From Aplidium turbinatum (lineage: Eukaryota; Chordata; Ascidiacea; Aplousobranchia; Polyclinidae), in the NCBI GenBank assembly GCA_918807975.1, contig OU964930.1, forward strand, positions 12,952,372 through 13,016,371: 64,000 nucleotides of DNA. Direction: 5' to 3'. The notes beneath the pieces were generated by a model. The model was not told where the DNA came from. It did no database searches and saw only the letters and a program-made list of their open reading frames with translations. The translations under genes and the position numbers were made by a program. Numbering within the stretch: position 1 is the first letter of the stretch; the number at the start of each line of letters is the position of its first letter. Of the stretch, positions 9,692 through 20,202 are shown piece by piece.

Positions 9692-10213
9692 GTATCATGC
9701 ACGGTATAACGTTCGCGTTTTGTCGCTTCTACCTTTTTCTAGATCTCTGCTATGTTTGAAGAAGAAGAATATTATACTGTTTTTTCGTTGTGATGTTCAG
9801 AATTAAAAACAAACTAAACGGCCACAAAAATGCGCAGCCTAACGATTGAGTCACTTCAGGTGAGAATTTATCTTAAAAAAAAACACACACACCTCTTGGA
9901 AGTATCGAACTCATATCCTTGGGAATAGGCTACGTGTCAGACGCAGACCGCATGCGCCACTGAATCACTTGGCAAAAACAGTTGAATTTAATTATATATC
10001 CAGCTTTTTTCAGCAACAGCGCGCATGCGCACTAAAAGCGACGTAAAGATTAGAAAAAAGGCATGGAACGGCTGTATTTACGGCGCCATAAATGCAGCCA
10101 CTTCCTATCATTAAAGCATACCGTACGCAATTGCCACCTCAATCCAAGGTTTGTTGATTTGGTGACGGCAATGCTTTTGCCATCGTAGATGGAAGCTAAT
10201 TTTGAGGGCTGGA

Positions 10214-11615
10214 CAGTTGTTATTTAGTTGCAACAAATATATCTGATCTAAAGTATATATAACATTTTCACTCTTTTGGACTAGTTTTATTCCCAAATTT
10301 TTTTTTTACTTTTTTTGCCCTAAATCTTAAAATTACTCCTAAAGGCAACATCGCCTATTTGAGAAACACTAAAATATGTTATTATTTCAAACGTAAAAAT
10401 ATTAACAAAAAGATAACCTAAAATATCTCCTGAAAGTGAAACTGAAAGTAAGACATTCTGAGAGAATTAAAAAAGGTTACCGGTACACTAAAACAAATTA
10501 TAAGCCAGACCCAATCAATGGTTTATTTGACAAAAACAAGAAAATAGTACATGTTTGAAACATGCAGGTACATTAATATACACATCACACAATCCAAGAG
10601 TTGCATACCTATGTTCCCATAATGACATGGAGACAAGGGGGACCATATGGTCTACTAGTCAATTGCCACCCTACAGAAATGACGATTTTGCCATTAAAAC
10701 ACTATAAACACTGTCTTACCATTACCAGGAATCTTCACATGTTGTAGAGTAAGGAAATATTCCTAACCACGCCGCCACCCTCTAATTTTTATTCGTGCTC
10801 AAACAACAAACGAAATAAACGAGCTATAAAAGAATTGAAAAAAAATTAAAGCGCGTGTTTTTTCTTTTTTCAACCCGTCATACAAAATGGTGTTGCCACT
10901 TGATGAAATTATCTTTTTGGCATTTATTATTTTTTTCTTAGCGGGAAAAATATATAAGAGTCCAGTCTGTGACAATATTGCAATGTAGTGACAATATTAC
11001 TTTATTTGATAAAATTACAAAAATAATGCTGCAAAATTTGCTTGCAAAATGTACCAAAATCGTAACAGCAAACTCTACAACTTTTGAAGCTTTCCACTAA
11101 GTAGTCTACTTGACTGCTGTGCTTTGCTTCATCTGACTTTAAGCGTGGTTTAAGTAGGTAATACATTTTTGTCCATTTGTGGTGCATGCTGTGACAACGT
11201 AATTAAAATCATTATTTCCATGGTAGTCTTGCTATGAATTGACATACAAAACACGCACCATTTTCGCTGATTTGTCTACCACACCTCGTAGTACATCCCT
11301 AGGCTACAAAGGTTTGTAGACCAGATTGAATGGAGTTTCGAAAGTCAAAACAATATTCGGGTTTTTATTCTTGAACGATCCCCAATGCAATAGCATCTTT
11401 TTTGCTTCTACATTTTTCTAGGTCTCTGCTCAGCGGCGTACGCAACTGGAGTATGGGGCCATGCTCTTATTTCAAAGAAATGTTTCAGTAATTTAACGTA
11501 GAGCAGCCTACAGCATTGGATATTTTTTGGTTAGCGCTGTTAAAGCACTTTAAAATGTTGCTACGGGCTAAGCAAACAGGTTACTAAATCCATGGCTCAA
11601 TCAAACTTCCTACGT
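10214..11615. other. No gene or element recognised
   Basis: AT-rich sequence with only short ORFs of no recognisable content. I found no terminal repeats that delimit an element. Confidence 0.5.
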
Positions 11616-11834
11616 AGCCTACGCAGGGGCGGATCCAGGTATTCACGTTAGGGGGGGCGATGTCATTGACTTTCAGGTAAGTGATCAGCCAGGCACAAAT
11701 AACGACGGGGGTCTCCCCTAGAAAATTTAGATCGAGTTTGATGCGTTGAGAGCATTTCGAACACAAATAATGAGAAATTGACATTCTATAACTTAAAAAA
11801 CCTTCAACAATGCTGTTGTTTAACAAAGGGAGGG

Positions 11835-14800
11835 ATCTTCTTCGTCGTATGAGCTGTTCTTCGGGACTATATGTTTGGGCATGATGTCATCAGCCACTCG
11901 ACAGTCTCGTCATCCAGGGTCTTCAGTCCAAGCGTTCCATGTGGTGGTTGATGGATTGGGCAGTCATGGACGACATGATCTACTGTCTGGTCTGTGGCGC
12001 CACACTCGCATCCCGGTGAGGGAGCCAGGCCCCATCTGCACATGTCTGAACGAAAGCGACCGACGCCGGTTCGTAGGCGGTTAAGCCGGACCCACGCAAG
12101 TCTTGCGAGGGACATTCCCGGAGGGTGGGGATCGACGTCGGGTAGGAAATCATGGAGTCGGGAGGTGTTGTTTTGCCACTCCATGTTCCATGTGTAGTTC
12201 GTCCAGTGTGCCGCACTTATTCCAAGATCTTCAACGTTGTTCAGAAGCTGTTGTGCGGCTGGCACAAATGGGCGTCTTGATTTCAGTCGCTGCTGTCCTC
12301 CAGGTAGGCGCTGGAGTGTACTGTGGAGGAGGTGGTCGGGGTCCAGTGCGCGACGAGCAAGGGAAATCATGGCTCCTTTACGGCGAAGCTCAGCAGGTTG
12401 GATGCCTGCAAGGATGGGAAGGCAGTCCGTTGGAGTGGGACGCAGGCATCCAGTCACAGTGCGTAGGGCGTCATTGATGGTGGTGTCAATGTGGCGGGTG
12501 TGAGAGCTGCGGCACCACACTGGTGCGCAGTACTCAGCGGTAGAATGGACGAGGGCCAAGGTAGCTGTGCGAAGGGTTTTCGCATCAGCTCCCCAGCCGG
12601 AACCCGCCAGCCGCCTCAAAAGTGCAACGCGCGCCGATAGTTTTTTGCGCAGTGACTCCAGGTGTCGTCGGTACGTGAGTGACCTGTCCAGGGTTACGCC
12701 GAGGTAGGTGGGTTCGGCGCAGTAGGGGAGGTGTTCGTCATCGGTGGTAATGTTGATCTCACGTTTTGCTTCCTTGTTGTTTAGATGGAAGGCCGCCGAC
12801 ACTGTCTTTGCCTTGCTGAGCTGTAGCTTCCATTTCTGGAGATATGTTGATATAGTTGACATGTCCTGGCTTAGGTTCCTCTCCATTGACTGCCAGTCTC
12901 CGGCTGGATGCAGGAGAGCCAGATCGTCTGCGTAAGCATACTTCCTGGAGATGGTGTCAGGCAGGTCATAGATGTAAGTGTTAAAGAGGAGGGGAGCCAG
13001 GACAGAGCCCTGTGGGACGCCGTTCCTGAGTCGACGTAGTCTACTTCGTCGGCTACTACCGGTGGAAAGGGTAAAGCTGCGGTTTTGCACAAGTTCCATA
13101 ATCATATGGACCATGTGCCTGTCAGGAAGGAGACGAAGTAGTTTGCAGGTAAGGCCGCTGTGCCATACAGTGTCGTAGGCAGCCGTGAGATCGACAAACA
13201 CGGTGCCAGCCTTCTTTTTTGCCGAGAAGCTGTCCTCGATGTCTTGAGTCATCAGAGTGACCTGGTCTACAGTTGATCTACCGTGGCGAAAGCCGGCTTG
13301 TTCCCGAGGGAGCTGAGGATCTATTATCGGTTCGACACGGGCGTAGATAAGTCTTTCGAGTATCTTGAAGGGGATACAGAGCAGAGAGATGGGACGGTAG
13401 CTCTTCGGATCCCCTGGGGGCTTCTTCGGCTTTGGGACTGCAACCACTAGGGCTCTTCTCCAGATTCTTGGGATGCGCAAGTGACGCAAGCAGCAGGAAA
13501 GGAAGTCTTTTAACCAGGACCTCATAGAGGGGGCAGCTTGGAGTATTAGTTCCGGGCATAGGTGGTCAAGGCCCGGGGATTTGCCTGGCTTTAGGTGCTG
13601 GAGGGCGGAGGCAAATTCTTCTGGGGTAAACTCACCAGAGATGTTGCCCTCGACAGGTGTTGGGACCTTCCAGAGGTCCGTCATTTCCTTGAGGACGGAC
13701 TTGTCTGATTCACGGTCTCTCGTTCTGTGCACTCCATTTTTTACAAGTTGTGAGGCGATGGCATTTGCTGAAATGGGGCATTGGCGACGAGAGGCACGTG
13801 ATCTGCCAGTGAGGTTGTTGAGTGTACTCCATGCTGTGCGGCTGGAGTGCGTGAAGTCGATTGAGTCTATGGCTTCTGTCCAGCGCTTCTTCCTCTTTGA
13901 ATCCAATCTTGCCAGCAGGGCTGTTGCTGAGTTGGTGGTGGCGGTGCCCTGGGGGGAACGGAGGAAGTCGCGGTAGAGCCTGTCGCACTCCACATCCCAG
14001 CAAGGTATGTAGTTTTTCCGTCGACCTCGCGGGATGGAGTCTTTTGCCGCAGATATGATTGCATCACAGAAGTCCTGGTAGGCTTCATCCACTTTGATGG
14101 TGTGTGGGGATGGGAGGTACTGCGTAGCTTCGTTTGTGAGGAAGCTGTAGTATTCCCAATCAGCCTTTCTGAAGTTCCATCGCTTGACAGGCTTGCTCGG
14201 AATAGGTGTGGCAAGCAAGGGGGCCGTGATTAGCGAGGGTCGGTGTTGAGACCTTGGGAACTTCTCTAGCACACGTCTGTCCGGCTGGCGATCATCGAGG
14301 TCATCACTTGCGAAAGCCAGGTCTGGGTTCGTGCCAGTGTTCCAACGACCGGAGTGGAAGCTCGGTGCGCCCTTAGGATCGTATAAAAGGGCGAGGTTGT
14401 TGTTGGTTGCCCAAGCGGCCAGACTTTCTCCGTCGTTGTTGATGGAGTTGTAGCCCCAGTCAGTGTGGTGGCAGTTAAAATCGCCAGCGTAGAGGCTAGG
14501 GTGGGGGAACACTGGGATGGCTGTTGATGTTATCCGCGAAGGTGGGGGCTTGTAGACATTGACGATGTTGTAGCCTGCTACATCTACACAAAGCCACTCG
14601 ATCTCCGATTGAGCTTGGGATTGGTCAACCAAGGACCAGCTCAGCCGGTCATGGACAAACGTGGCGAGGCCGTGTTTCCTGCTGCAGGTTGCGCCTGCGA
14701 GTGTGAAGTTGGTTATTACCAACTTATCCACAGATGTACAGTGAGTCTCCTGGAGGAGGATGATGAGGGCTTGATGCTTGGTGGCCAGGTGCTCGATGAT

Positions 14801-15152
14801 GTTGAGCTTGCTGGCCGTGATGCCCTCGGTGTTCAGCTGCAGTACGGTGGGTCGTCGGTACTTTTCGACAGTTCGAGCACTACCGTGCCCTGAAAAGGGC
14901 ATTTCCCTACCCACCCTGCACTGAACAGTCTCATTAGCTCTTGTTTGACAAGTTTCGTTTCGCATACGTATTTTGTATAATTTCGTATGTTACTGACGGG
15001 GGGGACCACGTGAAGGTACTTGTCTTCCTCCCGGATGAAGAGCTGAAGGGGGGAATGAAGAGCTGATATGCCCTTGCCATGTCAAGTTGAAGCCTGAGCA
15101 ACCTAGCCGCATTTATAGTTGAGACTGAAGGTTTCACTCTTGATTGTTTCAC
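11835..15152 (-). mobile_element. Jockey-like non-LTR retrotransposon (LINE), long copy
   Basis: The element surrounds the intact ORF at 11,867-14,965. The 3' end is placed at the TCTTCTTCGTCG stretch near 11,830-11,835, by analogy with the copy at 37,382-38,081 whose duplication fixes the same end. The 5' limit is uncertain; no ORF1 (gag-like) frame or clear target duplication was found beyond 14,965, so the copy may be 5'-truncated. Confidence 0.8.
11867..14965 (-). CDS. LINE endonuclease-reverse transcriptase, unbroken ORF
   Basis: This 1,032-codon ORF encodes the retrotransposition enzyme that nicks target DNA and copies the element's RNA into it. An APE-type endonuclease comes first: VLQLNTEGI near residue 41, LLQETH, YAGDFNCHHTDWGY and RSQHRPS. 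The reverse transcriptase follows: KSYRPISLLCIPFKILERL, DLTAAYDTVWH, NGVPQGSVLAPLLFNTYIYD and the catalytic YADD at 678-681. A thumb region with LGVTLD comes next. The C-terminus carries a C986-x-C988-x8-H997-x4-C1002 finger as in jockey-superfamily proteins. No RNase H domain was seen. The start is the first ATG of the frame. The frame has no stop, so the copy looks young; at least five truncated relatives lie in the window. Its G+C content is visibly higher than that of its surroundings. Confidence 0.92.
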   Translation of the reverse strand: MRNETCQTRANETVQCRVGREMPFSGHGSARTVEKYRRPTVLQLNTEGITASKLNIIEHLATKHQALIILLQETHCTSVDKLVITNFTLAGATCSRKHGLATFVHDRLSWSLVDQSQAQSEIEWLCVDVAGYNIVNVYKPPPSRITSTAIPVFPHPSLYAGDFNCHHTDWGYNSINNDGESLAAWATNNNLALLYDPKGAPSFHSGRWNTGTNPDLAFASDDLDDRQPDRRVLEKFPRSQHRPSLITAPLLATPIPSKPVKRWNFRKADWEYYSFLTNEATQYLPSPHTIKVDEAYQDFCDAIISAAKDSIPRGRRKNYIPCWDVECDRLYRDFLRSPQGTATTNSATALLARLDSKRKKRWTEAIDSIDFTHSSRTAWSTLNNLTGRSRASRRQCPISANAIASQLVKNGVHRTRDRESDKSVLKEMTDLWKVPTPVEGNISGEFTPEEFASALQHLKPGKSPGLDHLCPELILQAAPSMRSWLKDFLSCCLRHLRIPRIWRRALVVAVPKPKKPPGDPKSYRPISLLCIPFKILERLIYARVEPIIDPQLPREQAGFRHGRSTVDQVTLMTQDIEDSFSAKKKAGTVFVDLTAAYDTVWHSGLTCKLLRLLPDRHMVHMIMELVQNRSFTLSTGSSRRSRLRRLRNGVPQGSVLAPLLFNTYIYDLPDTISRKYAYADDLALLHPAGDWQSMERNLSQDMSTISTYLQKWKLQLSKAKTVSAAFHLNNKEAKREINITTDDEHLPYCAEPTYLGVTLDRSLTYRRHLESLRKKLSARVALLRRLAGSGWGADAKTLRTATLALVHSTAEYCAPVWCRSSHTRHIDTTINDALRTVTGCLRPTPTDCLPILAGIQPAELRRKGAMISLARRALDPDHLLHSTLQRLPGGQQRLKSRRPFVPAAQQLLNNVEDLGISAAHWTNYTWNMEWQNNTSRLHDFLPDVDPHPPGMSLARLAWVRLNRLRTGVGRFRSDMCRWGLAPSPGCECGATDQTVDHVVHDCPIHQPPHGTLGLKTLDDETVEWLMTSCPNI

Positions 15153-15673
15153 GGCAATTTAAAAATTGACCTCGGAAAGATAATAACAAGTAATTTTGTC
15201 TTCCCAATATTGATGCAAACATTGAGGTTATAGACTTACTGTATAACTTCGAGGTTTTATTCCTCTGACAAGTTTTGAATTGTTACAAAGAGCAATGAGG
15301 AAAGGTTATGCATAGGCCTACATTCAACATAATGAGCAACAAAAGTGGGAGCCAGGTCAAAACACTGGGTTATGCTCCACCCCCCGTAAAATCGCCACTA
15401 TAGGCTAAGTATAGATTGTAAATTTTTATTTTGGACGAGCGAAACACTACAATTTGTGCAATAGAATGGCAGTTAAACATAGTTAAATGACGACCAAAAG
15501 ATATAGTCCTCTTTAAAACGTGTCATGCACTGTCGCTGCACCAGACAAAAAAAGAAACTAACAATAACAGAAACAACTATTTCTGTGGACTTCACAAATA
15601 AAACGAAAATAAAAAACTACTTTGCCGGTACGGGTAATACTAACAGGTGTCGTACCTTTAACTACAACACTAA
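15153..15673. other. hAT remnant sequence, no coding recognised
   Basis: This stretch lies between the LINE and the element at 15,674-20,205 and should belong to the old hAT at 11,624-26,327. I see no exon in it. Confidence 0.4.
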
Positions 15674-16649
15674 TAGTCCAGTCGTTGAAGCGAAAAAAAG
15701 GGCCGAACCTTGACTTAATTGGTGTAAAGCTGAAACTTTGCACATTGTTTCTGTTGATTATGTACATTGACCAAAAAAAAATCCCCGTGAAAATCTTTTG
15801 GTGAAAAAAAGTTATCCGCCTTTTTTGAAAATCCGCCATTTTTTTTTCTCAAATTGGCAGATAAACAAAATTTGAATATTTTTTCGTATCGTCATACTAT
15901 GGCTTCTTTAAAATATAATATTATCATTGTCACAATTAATAAGCAAGTAGGTACTCAATAACATTTATATTTGACTTTAAACGAAGTGACATTAACAAAA
16001 TATTATATAATAGCCTGCCGGTACGATAATGTATAATTGTTCCAAAAACGATTATTTTGTTCACTTACAGTCAGGTAAATATATGGTTTGACCCCAAAAA
16101 ATTGCTACAAAAGGTTTTCCAAAGTTTTTTTCTAGTATATTTCATCAAGAATAATATATTAAAAATCTAGGAGCATCAGAGCACCGGAAAGTTGTCATTT
16201 TCAAGATGGCCGCCAAAACAGTATAGCCTAATGACAATAATTCACTTAATATTCATGCTAGAGCTCTAGTTCTGGCGTCTATCCCTAGGTTTAAGGTTTT
16301 GAATTCAATTCAATAAGACAATTCAAAGGTAAGGAATTCAATAAGACAATTCAAAATGAAATTAACTAATTAGTTTAATGGAAAGACTTATATAAAACAA
16401 AACCAATAGTGAAACACTGGCAGTACAAGAATCGCAGACCACTTATTAAGTTATTTACATTCAGTTGCTTAATAAGTCCTGGTCATCATCTTCATCCAGT
16501 AATGACTCATTGTACGTATTGTCACAGGCATCAAGTTGCACTGTCTACATGCTGAGGTACAGGGTAGATTATTCTGCCTACAGCTACACCTGGCAGTGCT
16601 ACAGGCAGTTGCAGTGGATAATCTATAAGAGGGAATCTGGGGCCGCATT

Positions 16650-17257
16650 CAGTAGCGTAGCCAGGAATTTTGAATGGGGGGGGTTTTGACGACCCAGCGG
16701 CGGAGGGTCTCCCCCAGAAAATTTTGAAAAATTACTTTGAATTTGGTGCATTCTGAGAGCATTACAATTTTGGTAAAGAGGTTACTTTCTTCAGCCACAG
16801 ACATATACAACCAAGCAACCACACGGCATTTAACATAATGGATTAAAATTGAATTAAAATTAATAAGCTTATAGTTTATGTTCAATTTTAATCCATTATG
16901 TTAAATGCCGTGTGGTTGCTTGGTTGTATATGTCTGAGAGCATTTTCAACAAAAATCTGGGTATGAATATTCCTGTAAAATGGTGCTGTCCGGTGGCATA
17001 GCGAAAGGATAAGATCATGTTTTCTTCGGCATGTTTCCGAAATAAAGCTAAGTCTCTATGTTTTCTTGTTGCTAATTCCCTGGCTGAGATATTTGAATGT
17101 TTGGTATTGGCAAAACTCGCTCTTTTAATGCGGTTTTGTTAAAAATTTGGCAATTTTTTTTTAGATTGAAAGCATCATTCTCAATATCGTGACGTCACAC
17201 GCTTGCCAAAGGGGGGGTTGTAACCCCCAAACCCCCCCCCCCTTGGCTACGCCACTG
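16650..17257. mobile_element. 608-bp hAT MITE with perfect 8-bp TSD
   Basis: CAGTAGCGTAGCCAGGAATT and CTTGGCTACGCCACTG are flanked by gccgcatt at 16,642-16,649 and 17,258-17,265. It sits inside the coding part of the PIN-like transposon. Relatives lie at 48,896 and, inverted, near 23,390-23,811. Confidence 0.88.
16768..16935. repeat. Hairpin insertion with 56-bp perfect arms
   Basis: Arms at 16,797-16,852 and 16,880-16,935 are perfect inverted copies beginning CAGACATATACAACCAAGC, with a 27-bp loop. A direct repeat 'tctgagagcatt' stands on both sides, and the related MITE near 49,050 shows that site uninterrupted, so this is an insertion of about 170 bp. Confidence 0.75.
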
Positions 17258-18639
17258 GCCGCATTCATGTCCGACTCTGTTGTCACAAACTGACTGCCTT
17301 TCAGTTTCCAACCCCACCCGTAAGTTTCCATATCACTCTTCTGTCCTAGCCAGACCATTATTTGGTAGTAAACCCTTAGACGGTGGAATTTTGTCGATGA
17401 CTCAGCAGGTGGTAGGCGTTCTGGTGTCACAAATGATTGGGAAGAGACTACTTTTTTTCTTAGTACTCTGTAGTGCTGACGAGAGGGAGTCCGTCCGCGT
17501 GCCCCCAAAAATCACAGCCATCGCTTGACAATCTTTGTTCACAATGGATGCTGCTGCATGCTTTGGAAGAAGGAAGTAATTGGCACAGTCTTTCAGAGTA
17601 GCATCCCCCTTTACCAGCTTGTGAAACACAGATTTTCTTACCCACACCAAAGATTCTTGATGTTGTGTCACATCCAGTGTAGGCATATAAAAAAAGTAAT
17701 TGGGAACATAATTCTTCACCCATCACCATTTTTGATACACTTTGTCAGCATTTTCCTTGTCGAAACGGAAATATAGATCTTTGTTTGCTTGTTGCGCATA
17801 ATGAAGAAGCAGGACCAACAGAACTGTGTCTTCTCCAATCAACGTTGTCGAGTGTGACACTGCATTAAGAACAGTAGCCTTCACAATCGGCACATCAGCA
17901 TCCCCTGGGGCATTGATCACTTTGCAGCCTTTAGACTACCCCGAAATGTTTTACTGATCAAGTCGATCATTTTTTCGTTTGTTTATGTTCATGCACATTA
18001 ACGTCATCCTCGGCCACACCATTCACAATATTGCTCAGGGTTTGATCCTAAGAAAAAGGTAGGCTACATAACCAGCCAGTGATGTCTTCTGCGCTTCATT
18101 GGCAAAGCGAAGTTGCATGATTTCAATCCTAGTCTTCTTTGTGATGTTGAGTTGTGATATGTTGTGCCTTGGAATCACACGGTTTGCTTTCTGACCCAGT
18201 GTCAAGGCAGCAATCATTCCCATTCCGTGGAAAGTCCCCTTCCCATCCAGGGTGATAATATTATGATCAACATTATCAGCTGCAAATAACATTGTACTTT
18301 CGAGTAGGTCAATGTTCTTTTGAACAATGGATTCTGACGCTACACAATCAGCTGCATTCTTTTCAAACCTCAGGACTTCTGCGTAAGAAGAACAATATCC
18401 CATAGGCTACTGTGTAAACTGTAAACTATCAACAAGAAATCTCGACCTGTACAAATGATGTCCTTGAACAGCAAGACCAATTTGCAATGGTGCAATCACC
18501 GCTCGTGGTCTGACAACTTGGCCAATAGGCCTACTTGCAGCATTTTGCTTTGTGTCTTTTTCTACTAATAAGGAACTCAACAGTGTTCGTAAAGTTTCAG
18601 GCAAGTGGGCTACATTAAAGCAGGACCGAGATTGAGTGT

Positions 18640-18914
18640 CGGTTGCGTAGCCGAGTGTTGAAAACGTCTGCGCGACGTTCGAAGGGACGTGGGTTCGACA
18701 CTGCTCCAGAGCACGCGGCTGTGTCTCGGCACAGACACTTAGGCCTAATGGCAAGCCGAAATAAGGGGAGCAGCTGACTCGAAGACTAGGCCTATATGTC
18801 ACTTCGCTGCTTCCTGTCGTCTGTTGTAGGCTATCGCATCTGTGATCGCAGTGTTACTGTATGTTATGTATCGCAATGGGGGCAAATAAAGCACGATTAT
18901 TATTATTATTATTG
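18640..18914 (+). mobile_element. tRNA-derived SINE, family 1, longest copy
   Basis: The head GCGTAGCCGAGTGTTGAAAA and the B box GGGTTCGACACT are followed by the family body and a tail of six ATT units ending near 18,914. A short flank 'ttgcg' repeats on both sides. It interrupts the PIN-like coding sequence. This copy carries three TAGG(C)CTA micro-insertions that are absent from the copies at 8,188 and 9,467. Confidence 0.8.
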
Positions 18915-20202
18915 CGTGCGTCTGTGCTTGGATAGTGATCATTAACAGATGGAACACCATTTTTGATGAGCTTTGCCGCAGTTTTAATTATTTCTCTCCT
19001 TTGTGACTCTTTATCATCCTCATGCCTTGTTTTTAGGAAATGAGATCGGAAGATTTCGGATGTCTTCTCTCTCATAGTGACAATGCAATGAAGGCCCTGA
19101 CCTTCATTTACATAAATAGATTCACCGCACTATTTCTATAATTGGGTCTTCAGATATTTTGATCCATAAGGAAGGCAATCATCATTTGCTAAAAACTCCT
19201 TCATTTTAGATCTGAGGTCTGATATCGTTAACTGTTCTTCATCATTCTGTTCAACATGGGAACACATCTTTAGAGATGCCTGGTCCTGTTCCTCATCCTT
19301 CGGTCGCCCAAATTTTCGACATTTTGCCTCAGGTACTCCGCCGCATTGCAAGGGTACGTTAAATCCATATATAAAAGGAACACTACAAAAATGATGGTAT
19401 AAACAGTCTGCAGCATGCAAATCGCTACCGTAGTAATCAATACGACCCTTCACGGCGCATGACCAATCGTTAGAACGTCTCTCATAACACTCTAATATAG
19501 GCCTAGTCCTTGCAAAAACATCTGTTTTAACAAAACTAAAGCCAGGTCTATCCGTGAGAACTCGAGTCCCACAAAACAAACAATGAGTCTTACTGTGAAA
19601 ATTGCCATCAAGAATTCGAACACTTCGTTTCCTCGTGACGCAGGACCCACTTTCCTCTCTGTTCTTCTTAAGCTGTACATCGATTGGCTTAGTAGGCCTA
19701 TAATGTTTACGACAGTCTATGTGTACTTTTCGACCAGCTGTCGCAACAGTGTTGTCCCTTCTATTAGTATTGGCAGCATTAATCCCATCAGCACCCTTTT
19801 GACGCAGTATACTGGAGGCTTCAGAAGCTTGAATTTCCTTGTCACAGATCGTAATTTCTTTGCAGGCATTTTCCCTGAACTCTTTTTCCGTGTATCCGTA
19901 AACTTCCTCCGGCAATCACGGCGGACCACAACTTTGCAAATGTGAAATACTTGCAGTATGAAATTTACTTTTAAATGAACACCAACACTAACAATAATTT
20001 CACAAAAATTGAATAATTCAGTACTTGGACATCCGCCATTTTGAAAAAAATGGCGGAATTTCGAAAAAAGCGGATAACTTTTTTTCACCAAAAAATTTTC
20101 ACGGGGATTTTTTTTTGGTCATTGTACACAATGAAAAGAACCAATGTACAAAATTTCAGCTTTACACCAATTAAGTCAAGGTAAAACCTTTCAACGACTG
20201 GA

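Larger units (their letters stand above)
7789..10105. mobile_element. 2.3-kb palindromic (foldback) element with 9-bp TSD
   Basis: Two arms of about 1.1 kb, outer ends GGAAGTGGCTGCATTTATGG and its complement, meet near 9,010-9,060. A perfect 9-bp duplication, tatcattaa, lies at 7,780-7,788 and 10,106-10,114, and the empty site is seen in the relative at about 42,272. Long inverted repeats and a 9-bp TSD are the pattern of Mutator-like foldback elements; no transposase is present. Each arm holds a tRNA-like head, a SINE and a LINE 3' end. The right arm lacks about 260 bp of the LINE piece. Confidence 0.85.
1514..10211 (-). mobile_element. hAT-like element copy A, heavily interrupted
   Basis: The high end reads CAGCCCTCAAAATTAGCTTC on the minus strand, matching the left end of the intact relative at 42,174. 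Matching internal segments then appear in the same order on the minus strand at about 7,770-6,901, 5,837-5,822 and 1,674-1,515. The gaps are explained by three later insertions at 7,789-10,105, 5,838-6,900 and 1,675-5,815, each flanked by duplicated copy A sequence. The low-coordinate TIR is missing, cut off by the fragment ending at 1,513. Assignment to hAT rests on the CAG start and the zinc-finger ORF at 7,346-7,570. Confidence 0.75.
16470..20090 (-). pseudogene. PIN/FEN-like nuclease-type protein of the 4.5-kb transposon
   Basis: In order on the minus strand: a Cys/His region at 19,915-19,140 (VHIDCRKHYRPTK, HSKTHCLFCGTRVL, VKGRIDYYGSDLHAADCLYH); VNEGQGLHCIVTMREKTSEI at about 19,100-19,040; LFAADNVDHNIITLDGKGTF then HGMGMIAALT at 18,290-18,190; GDADVPIVK...TLIGEDTVLLVLLLHYA at 17,905-17,800; and FLYAYTGCDTTSRIFGVGKK at 17,700-17,640. 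Then come SFVTPERLPP and RVYYQIMVWLGQKSDMETYG at 17,440-17,320, and after the hAT insertion a CNC...CSCRQNNLPCTSACRQC cluster near 16,610-16,540. The GDAD and GEDTxLLVLL motifs resemble a PIN/FEN nuclease fold, and the terminal cluster resembles a tesmin CXC domain. Stops and insertions make it non-functional. I recall similar multicopy proteins in cnidarians and molluscs but know no superfamily name. Confidence 0.65.

Noticed and set aside
11875-14893. Several plus-strand ORFs of 60-130 codons
   Set aside because: All lie antisense to the LINE ORF and carry no known motif. The high G+C of the LINE explains their length.
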